Positions 36,701-44,697 of a stretch of DNA of 64,000 bases are shown here, piece after piece. The translations under genes and the position numbers were made by a program. Source of the stretch: JAJCYK01 sp965212195 (GTDB taxonomy: Bacteria; Bacteroidota; Bacteroidia; Cytophagales; Cyclobacteriaceae); NCBI GenBank assembly GCA_965212195.1, contig CBDBUW010000012.1, forward strand, positions 186,001 to 250,000. Direction: 5' to 3'. Every line of letters begins with the position of its first letter. The first letter of the stretch is position 1. A model generated the notes under the pieces. It did not search any database, had not been told where the DNA came from, and saw only the letters and a list, made by a program, of their open reading frames with translations.

Positions 36701-37036
36701 TCCGGATGTGATACGATGAAAAAGTTCGGATTTATTTAAACTGCCGGGCTTTATGGCGAATTTACCAGGCGATTCCGGTAGCTCTGAATAAGCAGATTGC
36801 GCAAGGTCCAATCGCAGTCCAGCTTGTTGCTGGGCTTTATCCGGTCCATGACATTGAAAGCATTTGTCCGATAAGATGGGCTTTACGTGAAAGTTAAAGT
36901 CTACGGTTTCGTCCAGTTGGGCATAAGCTTTAGCCACATCCTCTGGTATTGATGGCTTACAGCCCATTACCAGGTTTATGGCAAGGATCAGTGCACAGAC
37001 AGGGACACAGTTTAACTTTATATAAGCCTTCACCAT
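33776..37036 (-). CDS. PSD1/DUF1549/DUF1553 cytochrome-c lipoprotein with LamG insert
   Basis: A 1086-residue exported protein. Lipobox LVMGC ends at Cys 26. A Planctomycete-type cytochrome c domain carries the heme motif CFQCH (59-63). DUF1549 follows with YADTHGYQVDQYRNM and a second CxxCH (CAKCHDHKFDP). A LamG/concanavalin-like domain occupies about residues 455-660 (GLGILLDGDAWIDLNQIG, YTTKEVPKEQWLQLTLTYDG). DUF1553 forms the C-terminal third (RVAVNRYWQNFFGRGIV, TPLQALVLLND). It is the upstream partner of the DUF1501 gene. A heme-dependent oxidative role on a surface glycan is plausible but unproven. Confidence 0.92.
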   Translation of the reverse strand: MVKAYIKLNCVPVCALILAINLVMGCKPSIPEDVAKAYAQLDETVDFNFHVKPILSDKCFQCHGPDKAQQQAGLRLDLAQSAYSELPESPGKFAIKPGSLNKSELFHRITSGDPHYLMPLPESNLQLTAHEKAILIKWIEQKALYKPHWAFIKPEKVDIPNVGNEEWVNNPIDKFILRQLEYKELQPATETSKGLLLRRLSLDLTGLPPTPEEIREFLNDDSEGAYEKQVDRLLGSPHYGEKMAMDWMDLARYADTHGYQVDQYRNMSPWRDWVIKAFNENQPYDQFITWQLAGDLLPNATKEQILATGFNRLHPQNLEGGIVDEEFRVAYVADRTDVLGQGLMALTLGCAKCHDHKFDPVSQKEYYELYSFFNNVNESGQISWEGATPVPNLLIPTQEQEAILEFVKKAIEVNQEKIRHAKKEASPAFDDWVTSAAYQDIAAQRYPSGMEAWFELENPKLANKLNPRQTAKMDRMFSTNEKPVFAKGFKGLGILLDGDAWIDLNQIGIFKRNQPFSIGLNIYIPEELTTGVLFHKGIGARLYSFRGYHLNLKDNKLELMLAHTWPDNAIVEYTTKEVPKEQWLQLTLTYDGSSKASGFKIYMNGGELPTKIEIDNLYKDIVFLNNNDVINGSTIEPGLQIGARWRGKGLGGALVDNLVVYARELSSLEVKQLAVPQQFKQLVTSSPEQLSDKQLEELRGYYLNNYASAYQQAIGELAHARQSYVDSSEQVQEVMVMKEMPQRRNAYVLKRGLYDLYGEEVFPNTPESVLPMPKDLPKNRLGLAQWITHADHPLTARVAVNRYWQNFFGRGIVKTTGDFGNQGERPSHPQLLDWLALKFVGSGWDVKALQKLMVMSATYRQSSQTSEKLRELDRENVWLARGPSVRLSSEMIRDNALFASGLINKKIGGESVRPYQPEGLWKTNGGTYVQDKGQKLYRRSLYTIWKRTIPHPTLSTFDQPERSECTVRRQKTNTPLQALVLLNDPTYVEAARAIGEKISKAKLLDEGIKESFISLTGRTPSDKELNVLLALQKQEYKNFLTNTEKSKGWLNTGEYRVDPSLDQQLVAANAVVASAIINSDASIIKR

Positions 37037-37234
37037 GGTACCTCAAATTTTTCCTTAATAAGTTACCTTTTTTCAGCAATAATTTTAAAAATCCAGCACT
37101 AGAGATTGACTGAAATCGCGTAGGATGAGGTCTTATCCGCCCTTATTTTTGAAAGAATATAAACGTAAAAGTTTGATTGAGGTGATCTAAATGAGAAGTG
37201 AATAGTAGTGAACCACAAGCCACTGCTTGTTCGT

Positions 37235-37258
37235 TATATATATATATATATATATATA
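37235..37258. repeat. (TA)12 dinucleotide repeat
   Basis: Twelve uninterrupted TA units, the only simple-sequence tract of this length noticed in the window. Slippage here could vary spacing in whatever element surrounds it. Confidence 0.95.
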
Positions 37259-37281
37259 TGAGCTAGTAAAAGGAGGTAGTG

Positions 37282-37320
37282 ATGAAAAGCTTATTGGGAG
37301 TAGTTTTGGGGAATTTTTAA
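37282..37320 (+). CDS. Possible 12-residue leader peptide
   Basis: ATG at 37282 follows AGGAGGT by four bases and encodes MKSLLGVVLGNF then TAA. The Shine-Dalgarno match is far better than at neighbouring genes, but a frame this short can arise by chance and no downstream plus-strand gene depends on it. Confidence 0.12.
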   Translation: MKSLLGVVLGNF

Positions 37321-37390
37321 TGGTTGACCATGAAGAAGGACTGCCAGCAGCTTCTTTAGCCACCCAGTAATTATAATTTAACAGGCTCTT

Positions 37391-37828
37391 TCAGTATAGT
37401 GACTTCCATTTTAACTTGGCCTTGATATAATTGCCTAATGATAAAGGCCCCCGTCCAAAAAACAGCACAAGTATTAGTAGGAAAAGCACCAGGGTAGCGA
37501 GCTCAAGGGATTGGTCACCCATCATTAAGCCTTGCTTGGCATGAACCAGGAATATGGCACTAGTCAGGATGGGAATTTGAAGAATCGCTGCTAGACGACA
37601 TAAAATACCCACCATAATCGAAAATCCGCCGATCAAGTGACACATGGTCACATAGGACAACCATATATGCGGAAAGTCCTTACCCACAGATTCTATAAAT
37701 GTATCGGGATTGGTAATTAGTAAGTAACCCCTCACAAATAATGCTGCTCCCAAAAACATTCGGGTCAGAGAATAAGCTAATCCATAATTATCATCAAGCC
37801 AGCTTAAAGTTTTTTGAAATTGATTCAT
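37391..37828 (-). CDS. DoxX-family membrane protein
   Basis: The 145-residue protein has four hydrophobic helices (LFVRGYLLI, YVTMCHLIGGFSIMVGIL, ILTSAIFLVHA, LATLVLFLLILVLFF) in the DoxX arrangement. Family members include a thiosulfate:quinone oxidoreductase subunit and proteins linked to oxidative-stress protection. Nothing here fixes the role. It lies 354 bases beyond the start of the cytochrome-c lipoprotein gene, on the same strand, and is divergent from the glycosidase gene, so a separate transcript is likely. Confidence 0.82.
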   Translation of the reverse strand: MNQFQKTLSWLDDNYGLAYSLTRMFLGAALFVRGYLLITNPDTFIESVGKDFPHIWLSYVTMCHLIGGFSIMVGILCRLAAILQIPILTSAIFLVHAKQGLMMGDQSLELATLVLFLLILVLFFGRGPLSLGNYIKAKLKWKSLY

Positions 37829-38036
37829 AACAACTATTTGTTAGTTTATTAATGCCTTGGTATACACTTCGTATGGTTGATATAGCCACCTCAAGGTGGA
37901 TTTCCTTATCCCTTCTTGTATAATTTACAATTAAATACATTCACAACATACTGTCTCTTGCTTTTGATTGGAACAATTTAAGGACGATTAATTATATTAT
38001 TGAAATCAAGGTTTCAAGAGTTACAAATTATTTGAA

Positions 38037-40799
38037 ATGAGCTTTTATTCAACAAACGGTACTGTGGTTATATGCTGTTTAATACTTTTCAATTTAAAAG
38101 CGCTGGCCCAAATACCACTGCCCGAGCATCCCAGACCAGATTTCGAAAGACCTCAATGGCAAAATCTTAACGGTAGCTGGGCCTTTGCATTTGATGGAGA
38201 AAATGAAGGGCTGGAGGCTGGCTGGTCCAGCGGGGAAGCAGTCTTTGATGAAGTGATCCAGGTGCCTTTTCCCTGGGGCTCAAAGCTATCGGGAATTGAG
38301 GACAAGGAAGGTATCGGGTGGTACCAACGAGAGATCCGGGTCAATGAAAGCTGGCGGGGTCAGCGGATCTTTCTTACCATCGGTGCCGCGGACTGGGAAA
38401 CTACGGTATGGTTGGACGGTAAATTGTTAGGCTCTCACCAAGGAGGATATGTGCCCTTTTCCTTTGAGCTTACGGAGGTACGGTTCGGACAAACTCAACA
38501 ACTGGTCATCCGGGTAGATGATGCCCGACGTGATTTTACTTTGTACGGCAAACAAGGTTACGGTAACGCTCGAGGCATCTGGCAAACCATTTATTTGGAG
38601 GCCAGAGGTCAGAAATTTTTAGAGGCCTTGCACTTTACCCCGGATATTGACCATAACAAGTTGAAAGTCACAGCCTATCTGCCAGAATCTTCCGGTGAGG
38701 AATTAACACTGGACCTGCACATCAAGACTGAAGGAGACCCTATTCAATACCAAACAAGAATAAGCGCGGTCGATTATAAGAGAACTTTCGAGATCCCTAT
38801 CCCCAATGCCCATTTATGGAGTTTGGACGATCCCTATTTATATGAGGTGAAGGCCACTTTGGAAGGTGATACCGTGCATTCTTATTTCGGGATGCGCAAG
38901 ATATCCGTAATGGACCTACCAGGTACGGACTTTCCTTATATCGCCCTTAACAATCAACCTATATATTTACAGCTGGCCCTGGATCAATCCTATCACCCGG
39001 ATGGTTATTATACCTTCCCCAGTGACCAGTTCATTAAAGAAGAGATACTGCGCAGCAAATCCATTGGGTTAAACGGTATTCGCACCCATATCAAGGTGGA
39101 AGTACCCCGTAAACTGTACTGGGCAGATAAACTAGGCCTGCTGGTTATGGAAGACCTGCCCAACAGCTGGGGAGAGCCTGACAAATATATGCAAATGGAG
39201 TCGGAGTATACCTTGAGGGAAATGATCAAGCGGGATTATAACCATCCTTCTATTTTTTCCTGGGTAATCTTTAATGAAACCTGGGGACTGTATACCCAGG
39301 TAGGTACCAATGAAAATAATGAGCCTATCCGTGAATATCTGCCCCAAACTCAGCAATGGGTGGCTTCTATGTACTACCTGGCCAAGTCCCTGGATGGTTC
39401 ACGATTGGTGGAAGATAACTCCATATGTTGCGGTAGAGGACATACCGAGACCGATATCAACTCCTGGCATGTTTACCTACCGGGTTATAAATGGGAGAGC
39501 TACTTAAAGGAATTGACTGAAAACACCTACCAAGGGAGTACTCATGATTTTGAGGCCGGTTTTAAACAAGGCCGTCAACCCAATATCAATTCGGAATGCG
39601 GAAATGTATGGGGCTATGAAGGGAGTGCTGGCGATGTGGACTGGAGCTGGGATTACCATCGCATGATCAATGCCTTCCGCAAGTATCCCCAAGTGGGCGG
39701 CTGGCTGTATACCGAGCACCACGATGTGATCAACGAGTGGAACGGCTACTGGCGGTTTGATCGCACGGAAAAGCATACCGGACTTGAAGATATTGTTCCT
39801 GAAATGAGTTTAAGTGATTTGCATTCAACTATTTATATTTCTACAGGTCAAGACATTTGCTATACAGCTCAAGCAGGAGCCGAATTAGAGATCCCCTTGT
39901 TCATTTCCTCCATGGATCCCCGGGAATTCCAGGACGACTTAGTGCTGGAATTTGGGGAGATGTTCACAAATGAGGTAGGAGAAACTACTGAATATGAGGT
40001 TCTGGAAGAAAGGAAATTAGACTATAAGCCCTGGATGCAAGGGCCGATTGAACCATTGGTCTTACAGGCTCCAGATAACAATGGCTTGGCCACCATTCGC
40101 ATCATTTTGAAAACTAGCTCTGGTGAGGTGCTGCACAGGAACTTTGTCCATTTGGTAATAAACGGAGGCCAGCAGTTAGAGAAAACAAAGGTAGTGTCTG
40201 TAGCCGCCAGGGATTACTCCTTTGGGCAATGGTCTAAGAAGACCTGGGACGCCATGGAAGGTAAAAAGGTGAATGGTGCTGGTAATGGCTACTTCGAGTA
40301 TGACATAGCGGTGAATAAGTCGCACTTGGATAACGCCCGTGAAGTATTCTTTGTGGTGGAAGCCGGTGCCAAAGAACTATTTGTAAAAGACCAAGGCAAA
40401 AAAGATACGGATAAGGGGATGGGATTCATGTTAGGGGAAAAAGTGGAACCCAGCGCCAACCCCAATGCTTATCCCATGACCGATGAAACCACATTTCCCT
40501 CGGAGATCAAAGTTTATATTAACGATAAACTGGTCAAGGAAACGGTGTTACCGGACGATCCGGCGGATCATCGGGGGGTACTGTCCTGGTTTTCACAATT
40601 ACAGGACAGTAAACTCCGGGAGGCCGGATCTTATGGATATCTGGTAAAAGTACCTTTAGAGGGAAACACTTTAGCGGATGTCAAGTCTCAAGGATTCTTA
40701 AAGGTGAGACTGGAGTCGGTCAATGGGGGAGGGCTGGCCATTTATGGTAAGAATTTTGGGAGGTATCCGTTGGGGCCTTCGTTGGTGATTAAGGAGTAG
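38037..40799 (+). CDS. Exported glycoside hydrolase family 2 protein
   Basis: A 920-residue GH2 enzyme with a signal peptide (residues 1-25, ending LKALAQ). The order is sugar-binding domain (WQNLNGSWAFAFDG, GIGWYQREI), immunoglobulin-like domain, then a TIM barrel with acid/base E414 (IFNETWG) and nucleophile E520 (INSECGN). GH2 includes beta-galactosidases, beta-glucuronidases and beta-mannosidases; the long C-terminal beta-rich extension (from about 600) does not settle which. No SusC/SusD pair is adjacent, so it is not part of a classical PUL in this window. With galK 15 kb away, galactoside hydrolysis is possible. Confidence 0.9.
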   Translation: MSFYSTNGTVVICCLILFNLKALAQIPLPEHPRPDFERPQWQNLNGSWAFAFDGENEGLEAGWSSGEAVFDEVIQVPFPWGSKLSGIEDKEGIGWYQREIRVNESWRGQRIFLTIGAADWETTVWLDGKLLGSHQGGYVPFSFELTEVRFGQTQQLVIRVDDARRDFTLYGKQGYGNARGIWQTIYLEARGQKFLEALHFTPDIDHNKLKVTAYLPESSGEELTLDLHIKTEGDPIQYQTRISAVDYKRTFEIPIPNAHLWSLDDPYLYEVKATLEGDTVHSYFGMRKISVMDLPGTDFPYIALNNQPIYLQLALDQSYHPDGYYTFPSDQFIKEEILRSKSIGLNGIRTHIKVEVPRKLYWADKLGLLVMEDLPNSWGEPDKYMQMESEYTLREMIKRDYNHPSIFSWVIFNETWGLYTQVGTNENNEPIREYLPQTQQWVASMYYLAKSLDGSRLVEDNSICCGRGHTETDINSWHVYLPGYKWESYLKELTENTYQGSTHDFEAGFKQGRQPNINSECGNVWGYEGSAGDVDWSWDYHRMINAFRKYPQVGGWLYTEHHDVINEWNGYWRFDRTEKHTGLEDIVPEMSLSDLHSTIYISTGQDICYTAQAGAELEIPLFISSMDPREFQDDLVLEFGEMFTNEVGETTEYEVLEERKLDYKPWMQGPIEPLVLQAPDNNGLATIRIILKTSSGEVLHRNFVHLVINGGQQLEKTKVVSVAARDYSFGQWSKKTWDAMEGKKVNGAGNGYFEYDIAVNKSHLDNAREVFFVVEAGAKELFVKDQGKKDTDKGMGFMLGEKVEPSANPNAYPMTDETTFPSEIKVYINDKLVKETVLPDDPADHRGVLSWFSQLQDSKLREAGSYGYLVKVPLEGNTLADVKSQGFLKVRLESVNGGGLAIYGKNFGRYPLGPSLVIKE

Positions 40800-41166
40800 G
40801 TTTAATTCCCTAAAGGGGTGAAGACTTTTACAGATCCTCCCCTTAAGCCCCTCAGGGAGGGGCCATGTTGGTCAATTGAGGAGAGAGTATCCCTGTTCCA
40901 TTGGAATAGGGGGACATGGCTTCGTAATAGTATGGTGGACTCTTGCTTTTTCAAGTAAATCCACGGCCTATTAAAGTTATCAAGGATGCCCCCTGGGGTT
41001 ACTTACCGCTGGCATAGGCATTAATTGTTACCTGCTTAAAGCAGGTTCTGCTAATTTTTCTCAACTGCTAAAGGGAGGTCCTTCGGCAATTCACATGGTT
41101 TGGGCAGGGCCAATAGATATATTTTCCAGATGTTGAATCTGACTTTCAAAATCCACAGTTGAAATA
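40800..41166. other. Structured intergenic region
   Basis: No gene was seen in 367 bases. It contains three foldable elements: CCTCCC/GGGAGG near 40836-40860, a nested hairpin at 40862-40920, and the palindrome ACCTGCTT-A-AAGCAGGT at 41030-41046 with a TAATTTTT tract shortly after (bases 41052-41059 approximately). Confidence 0.5.
40862..40920. other. Nested hairpin downstream of the glycosidase gene
   Basis: Outer stem GCCATGT (40862-40868) / ACATGGC (40914-40920) encloses an inner stem CCCTGTTCC / GGAATAGGG (one G-U pair) around an ATT loop. It could stabilise or end the glycosidase mRNA, or be a small mobile-element remnant. Confidence 0.4.
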
Positions 41167-41877
41167 ATGAAATTACTGGACGGTTTATATTCTTATGAGA
41201 TTATCCTGCTGATCCTGGGGGTAATTCTATTCATAGTACTCACCATTGCGCTCTTGTATATGATTATGAAACATCGACCTATCAAGAGCTTAGCACTATT
41301 CTTTCCCATCCCCATTGTGATGATAGGGTTTCCGGGCATTCAAAGTTTTCAATTAGGCAAGGACCTTTTGACTGTGGAAAGGGAAAAACAACAGCTCATG
41401 GAAAATCCTGCAGATTCAGCCGCTCGAGCGGATCTGACCAAGAAGCTTGAAGTATTGACTTCCAGGCCAATTAGTAATCCGAAAGCTTTGGTCAGTATTG
41501 CGGAAGCCCAGGCAGTAGTAGGGGATAGCGTTAAGGCTTGGGAAACTTCTGAAAAACTATTGCAGAAAGATCCACAAGCTGCGGAAGCAAAGCGCCTGAG
41601 GAAGCAACTCTCCACTCCATCGGTATTATTGAATAAGGATTTAGCTAAACTAAAAGAAAATCCTGATAATCAAGAAGCTAAAGCATCATTGGCTAGAAGC
41701 CTGGATAGCATTGAGAACCATATAATAACGTTTGACCCTTATGTGGGTTATCAGGCTGCCCGTGCACATTTGGTTTTGGGCGACACCGCAACTGCTAAGA
41801 CAACACTGGATTCTATTGCCGTGCAATATCCCAGTAATAAACGCATTAAAACCTTAAGGCAAAAGATAGGTAACTAA
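41167..41877 (+). CDS. Membrane-anchored TPR-like protein
   Basis: A 236-residue protein with two N-terminal membrane helices (about 11-35 and 43-60) followed by a soluble helical part. The helical part has TPR-like pairs: ISNPKALVSIAEAQAVVGDS, AWETSEKLLQKDPQAAEAKR, and VGYQAARAHLVLGDTATAKT. Two halves of the soluble part (ENPADSAARADLTKKLE and ENPDNQEAKASLARSLD) look like an internal duplication. I do not recognise a specific function; TPR parts usually mediate protein contacts. It converges on the molybdenum hydroxylase gene across 53 bases. Confidence 0.7.
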   Translation: MKLLDGLYSYEIILLILGVILFIVLTIALLYMIMKHRPIKSLALFFPIPIVMIGFPGIQSFQLGKDLLTVEREKQQLMENPADSAARADLTKKLEVLTSRPISNPKALVSIAEAQAVVGDSVKAWETSEKLLQKDPQAAEAKRLRKQLSTPSVLLNKDLAKLKENPDNQEAKASLARSLDSIENHIITFDPYVGYQAARAHLVLGDTATAKTTLDSIAVQYPSNKRIKTLRQKIGN

Positions 41878-41930
41878 TTAAAAGTTTTGGCCCATAAAAG
41901 GCAATGGTTAGTCTGTTACAGTGAAACGAA

Positions 41931-44060
41931 TCACCCCAACTCCCTCAAATCCAATGGCAATTTCCGCACTCGCTTTCCTGTCAAGTCAAAGATGGCATTG
42001 GCTAATGCCGGGGCTACTGTAGGAAGCCCCGCTTCACCAGCACCGTCCGGTGGAGCATCACTTTTCAGTATAATGGTATCGATCTGCGGACATTGCGACA
42101 TACGCAACAGGGGATAGGTGTTGAAATTTTGCTCCACAATAGCTCCATTATCTACGGTTAATCCGGCATATGCCGCCGTCAATCCCATAACAATGGAGCC
42201 TTCGGTTTGAGCCTTTACGGTATCAGGATTGATACAGATGCCCAAATCAATGGCGGTGGTGATCTTGGTAGGTACTACCATTCCGTTGCGCCGGGCAACT
42301 TCAACTACCATTGCAAAGTAAGCCCCGGAGCGTTCCACGGTGGCAATACCTTTTCCTATGCCTGGTTTGCGTTCTTTCCAGTTAGTGGCTTTGGCCACTT
42401 CCTTAAGCACTCTGATGTACCGGGGATGATCCAACATTTGCAGCCGGAATTCCACAGGATCCTGACCGGCTTTATGCGCTAATTCATCGATAAAGCTTTC
42501 ATGGGCAAAGGGGTTGGTAGAATGATATACCGCTCGCCAATAGGCAATGGGGATGTGCCTGCGCTGCAACACTCCCTTAACGGAAAAATTAGGGATCTTG
42601 TAATCAATATTAATACCACCCATCAATTGCCTGCCGGCCTTCATATTGTTGCCGGTCTGATTGCGGATCTCCTGGGCAATAACTTTGTGTTCCAAGGCTG
42701 CTATTTTACCCTGTTCGTTCAATACAGCTTTACACACATTATAGCTGCAGGCCCGGAAGGGTCCCTGGGTTTGGTCTTCTTCTCGGGGCCACATGACTTT
42801 CACTGGAGCTCCGGTTTGTTTTGACAGGTCAGCGGCTTCCTCCACTACATCGCTGTTGGATCTTCGGCCAAATCCCCCTCCCATAAATGTGTAGTTGATG
42901 GTAATGTTTTCTTCTGCTATGCCGTGCTTGCGGGAAATAAAAGAGCGCATGCCATTGGGATTCTGAGTGGATCCCCAGAAAGTAGCTTTGTTTTCTTCTA
43001 TATGTACAGTGGCATTCATGGGCTCCATGGGCACGTGGGCCTGATAGGGGGTTTCGTAGGCAGCTTCAATAACTTCATTAGCGTTGTTGAAGACTTGTTG
43101 CGCATTGCCGTTCCCGAATAATTCATCGCCGGGTTGGCCCGCGGCTGCCAGGGATTCCTGTCTGATGCTTTCCGCGTTCACTTGATCCAACCCTTTCAGA
43201 TCCCAATCCACTTTCAGAGCTTTGCGGCCCTGTACTACCGACCAATAGTTTCTACCCACCACCGCTACTCCCTCAATAGTTCGACCATAGACGCCTCTTG
43301 AGGTTTTAAGCACATGAGTGACACCTGGTTTACGAAGGACTTCGTCACGGTTGTAGGATCTGGCAGTTCCCAGAAACTGTGGGCAATGCACAATGGTAGC
43401 GTACAGCATGCCCGGTACCTGCAGGTCCATGCCAAATTTTGCTTGCCCATTGGTCTTCAGAGGTATGTCCTGGCGGGCTACCGAAGTACCGATTATTTTA
43501 AATTGATCTGGCGATTTCAAGGAGGGGTTTTTAGGTACCGGCAGCTTGCTGGCGGCTGTTACTAAATCTCCATAGGTTAAACTTTGGTCATTCGGACCGA
43601 TAATCCTGCCATCTTTGGCTTGGCATAGACTACTGGAAATATTCCATTGTTCGGCAGCGGCTTGCTTGAGCATTTCCCGGGCGCTGGCGCCCATCATTCT
43701 TAGTTTTTCAAATTCCGTTTGAATGCTGCGGCTGCCTACCACCATTTGTCTGCCGTAAAGATCTTGATCGGCCGGAGATTGCCGGATCTCTACTTGGTGG
43801 ATGTCCACCTCCAGTTCCTCTGCCAGGATCATGGGAATGGACTGAAAGGTACCTTGGCCCATTTCCGGTCGGTGATTGAATAGTACGATATGGCCGTCGC
43901 TGGTGATACTGATGAATTGGTTGAGATCTATATTGGACAAGGCATGGTTGGCTTTTACCACCATGGAATCCTTGGATTCACCGGGTATGAAGCCCAGTAC
44001 TAACGCGGAACCGGTTAAGGAAGACAACTCCATAAATTTTCTTCTGGATATCTGTGCCAT
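41931..44060 (-). CDS. Molybdopterin-binding large subunit, isoquinoline 1-oxidoreductase/aldehyde oxidase type
   Basis: A 709-residue xanthine-oxidase-family subunit with a Tat-like leader (SRRKFMELSSLTGSALVLG), so the complex is folded before export to the periplasm. Molybdopterin-contacting segments include FNHRPEMGQGTFQSIPM, GGGFGRRSNSD, and ALEHKVIAQE. The near-C-terminal GAGEAGLPTVAPALANAI holds the catalytic glutamate. The order large subunit after the [2Fe-2S] subunit, with a 2-base gap, matches IorBA-like enzymes that lack an FAD subunit. The substrate is likely an aldehyde or N-heterocycle; electrons would pass to a cytochrome not found here. Confidence 0.9.
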   Translation of the reverse strand: MAQISRRKFMELSSLTGSALVLGFIPGESKDSMVVKANHALSNIDLNQFISITSDGHIVLFNHRPEMGQGTFQSIPMILAEELEVDIHQVEIRQSPADQDLYGRQMVVGSRSIQTEFEKLRMMGASAREMLKQAAAEQWNISSSLCQAKDGRIIGPNDQSLTYGDLVTAASKLPVPKNPSLKSPDQFKIIGTSVARQDIPLKTNGQAKFGMDLQVPGMLYATIVHCPQFLGTARSYNRDEVLRKPGVTHVLKTSRGVYGRTIEGVAVVGRNYWSVVQGRKALKVDWDLKGLDQVNAESIRQESLAAAGQPGDELFGNGNAQQVFNNANEVIEAAYETPYQAHVPMEPMNATVHIEENKATFWGSTQNPNGMRSFISRKHGIAEENITINYTFMGGGFGRRSNSDVVEEAADLSKQTGAPVKVMWPREEDQTQGPFRACSYNVCKAVLNEQGKIAALEHKVIAQEIRNQTGNNMKAGRQLMGGINIDYKIPNFSVKGVLQRRHIPIAYWRAVYHSTNPFAHESFIDELAHKAGQDPVEFRLQMLDHPRYIRVLKEVAKATNWKERKPGIGKGIATVERSGAYFAMVVEVARRNGMVVPTKITTAIDLGICINPDTVKAQTEGSIVMGLTAAYAGLTVDNGAIVEQNFNTYPLLRMSQCPQIDTIILKSDAPPDGAGEAGLPTVAPALANAIFDLTGKRVRKLPLDLRELG

Positions 44061-44062
44061 GG

Positions 44063-44518
44063 CTATAAGGTTGAGGCAGTTTTAATGGCTTTCTTGATCC
44101 TGGGGTAGGTCCCGCACCTGCAGAGTATGGAATCCATGGCTAGGTGGATCTCTTCATCCAAGGGATTGGGGTGTTTATCTAGCAAAGCCGCTACACTCAT
44201 GATCTGGCCGGACTGGCAAAATCCGCATTGGGGTACCTGTTCCTGGATAAATGCTTTCTGCACCGGGTGGTCATTGTTTTCTGATAGCCCTTCAATAGTA
44301 ATTAGTTCTTTACCTTCTGCCAGAGAGGTGGGAATTACACAGGCTCTCATGGGCTCACCGTCCATAAGCACGGTGCAGGCCCCACATTGGGCAATGCCAC
44401 AAGAGAACTTGGTACCGGTGAGCCCCAAATAATCCCGTAGGGCCCAAAGTAACGGCATACTAGGATCTACGTCGATTTCTTTTTTCTGCTTATTGACAAG
44501 CAAGGTTAGCTTGGCCAT
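44063..44518 (-). CDS. [2Fe-2S] small subunit of the molybdenum hydroxylase
   Basis: A 151-residue protein with the two expected clusters: a plant-ferredoxin type (C40, C45, C48, C60 in SCGIAQCGAC and MRAC) and the C-terminal helical type (C98, C101, C133, C135 in CGFC and CRC). It carries electrons from the molybdenum site of the large subunit encoded 2 bases downstream. It has no leader of its own and would be exported by hitch-hiking with the Tat partner, as in related complexes. Confidence 0.92.
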   Translation of the reverse strand: MAKLTLLVNKQKKEIDVDPSMPLLWALRDYLGLTGTKFSCGIAQCGACTVLMDGEPMRACVIPTSLAEGKELITIEGLSENNDHPVQKAFIQEQVPQCGFCQSGQIMSVAALLDKHPNPLDEEIHLAMDSILCRCGTYPRIKKAIKTASTL

Positions 44519-44697
44519 AGTCCGTTTAGTTTGTTAGTTACATAAGTTAGCTAATTTCAAGAACTGAGTCCAATAAAATGGGAGTTTTGAATTTGCCTCA
44601 ACTTGACAATCCCCCCATTAATCACTACATTCTATGGAGTCAAAAACGTTGCTCAACCGACTGGGAATCACAAAAACAACAACATAAACTTAACACC

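Larger units (their letters stand above)
37037..37390. other. Intergenic region with a (TA)12 microsatellite
   Basis: A perfect (TA)12 tract occupies 37235-37258. It is followed by an unusually strong AGGAGGT at 37271-37277 and a 12-codon open frame at 37282-37320. Otherwise no gene was seen. Confidence 0.6.
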
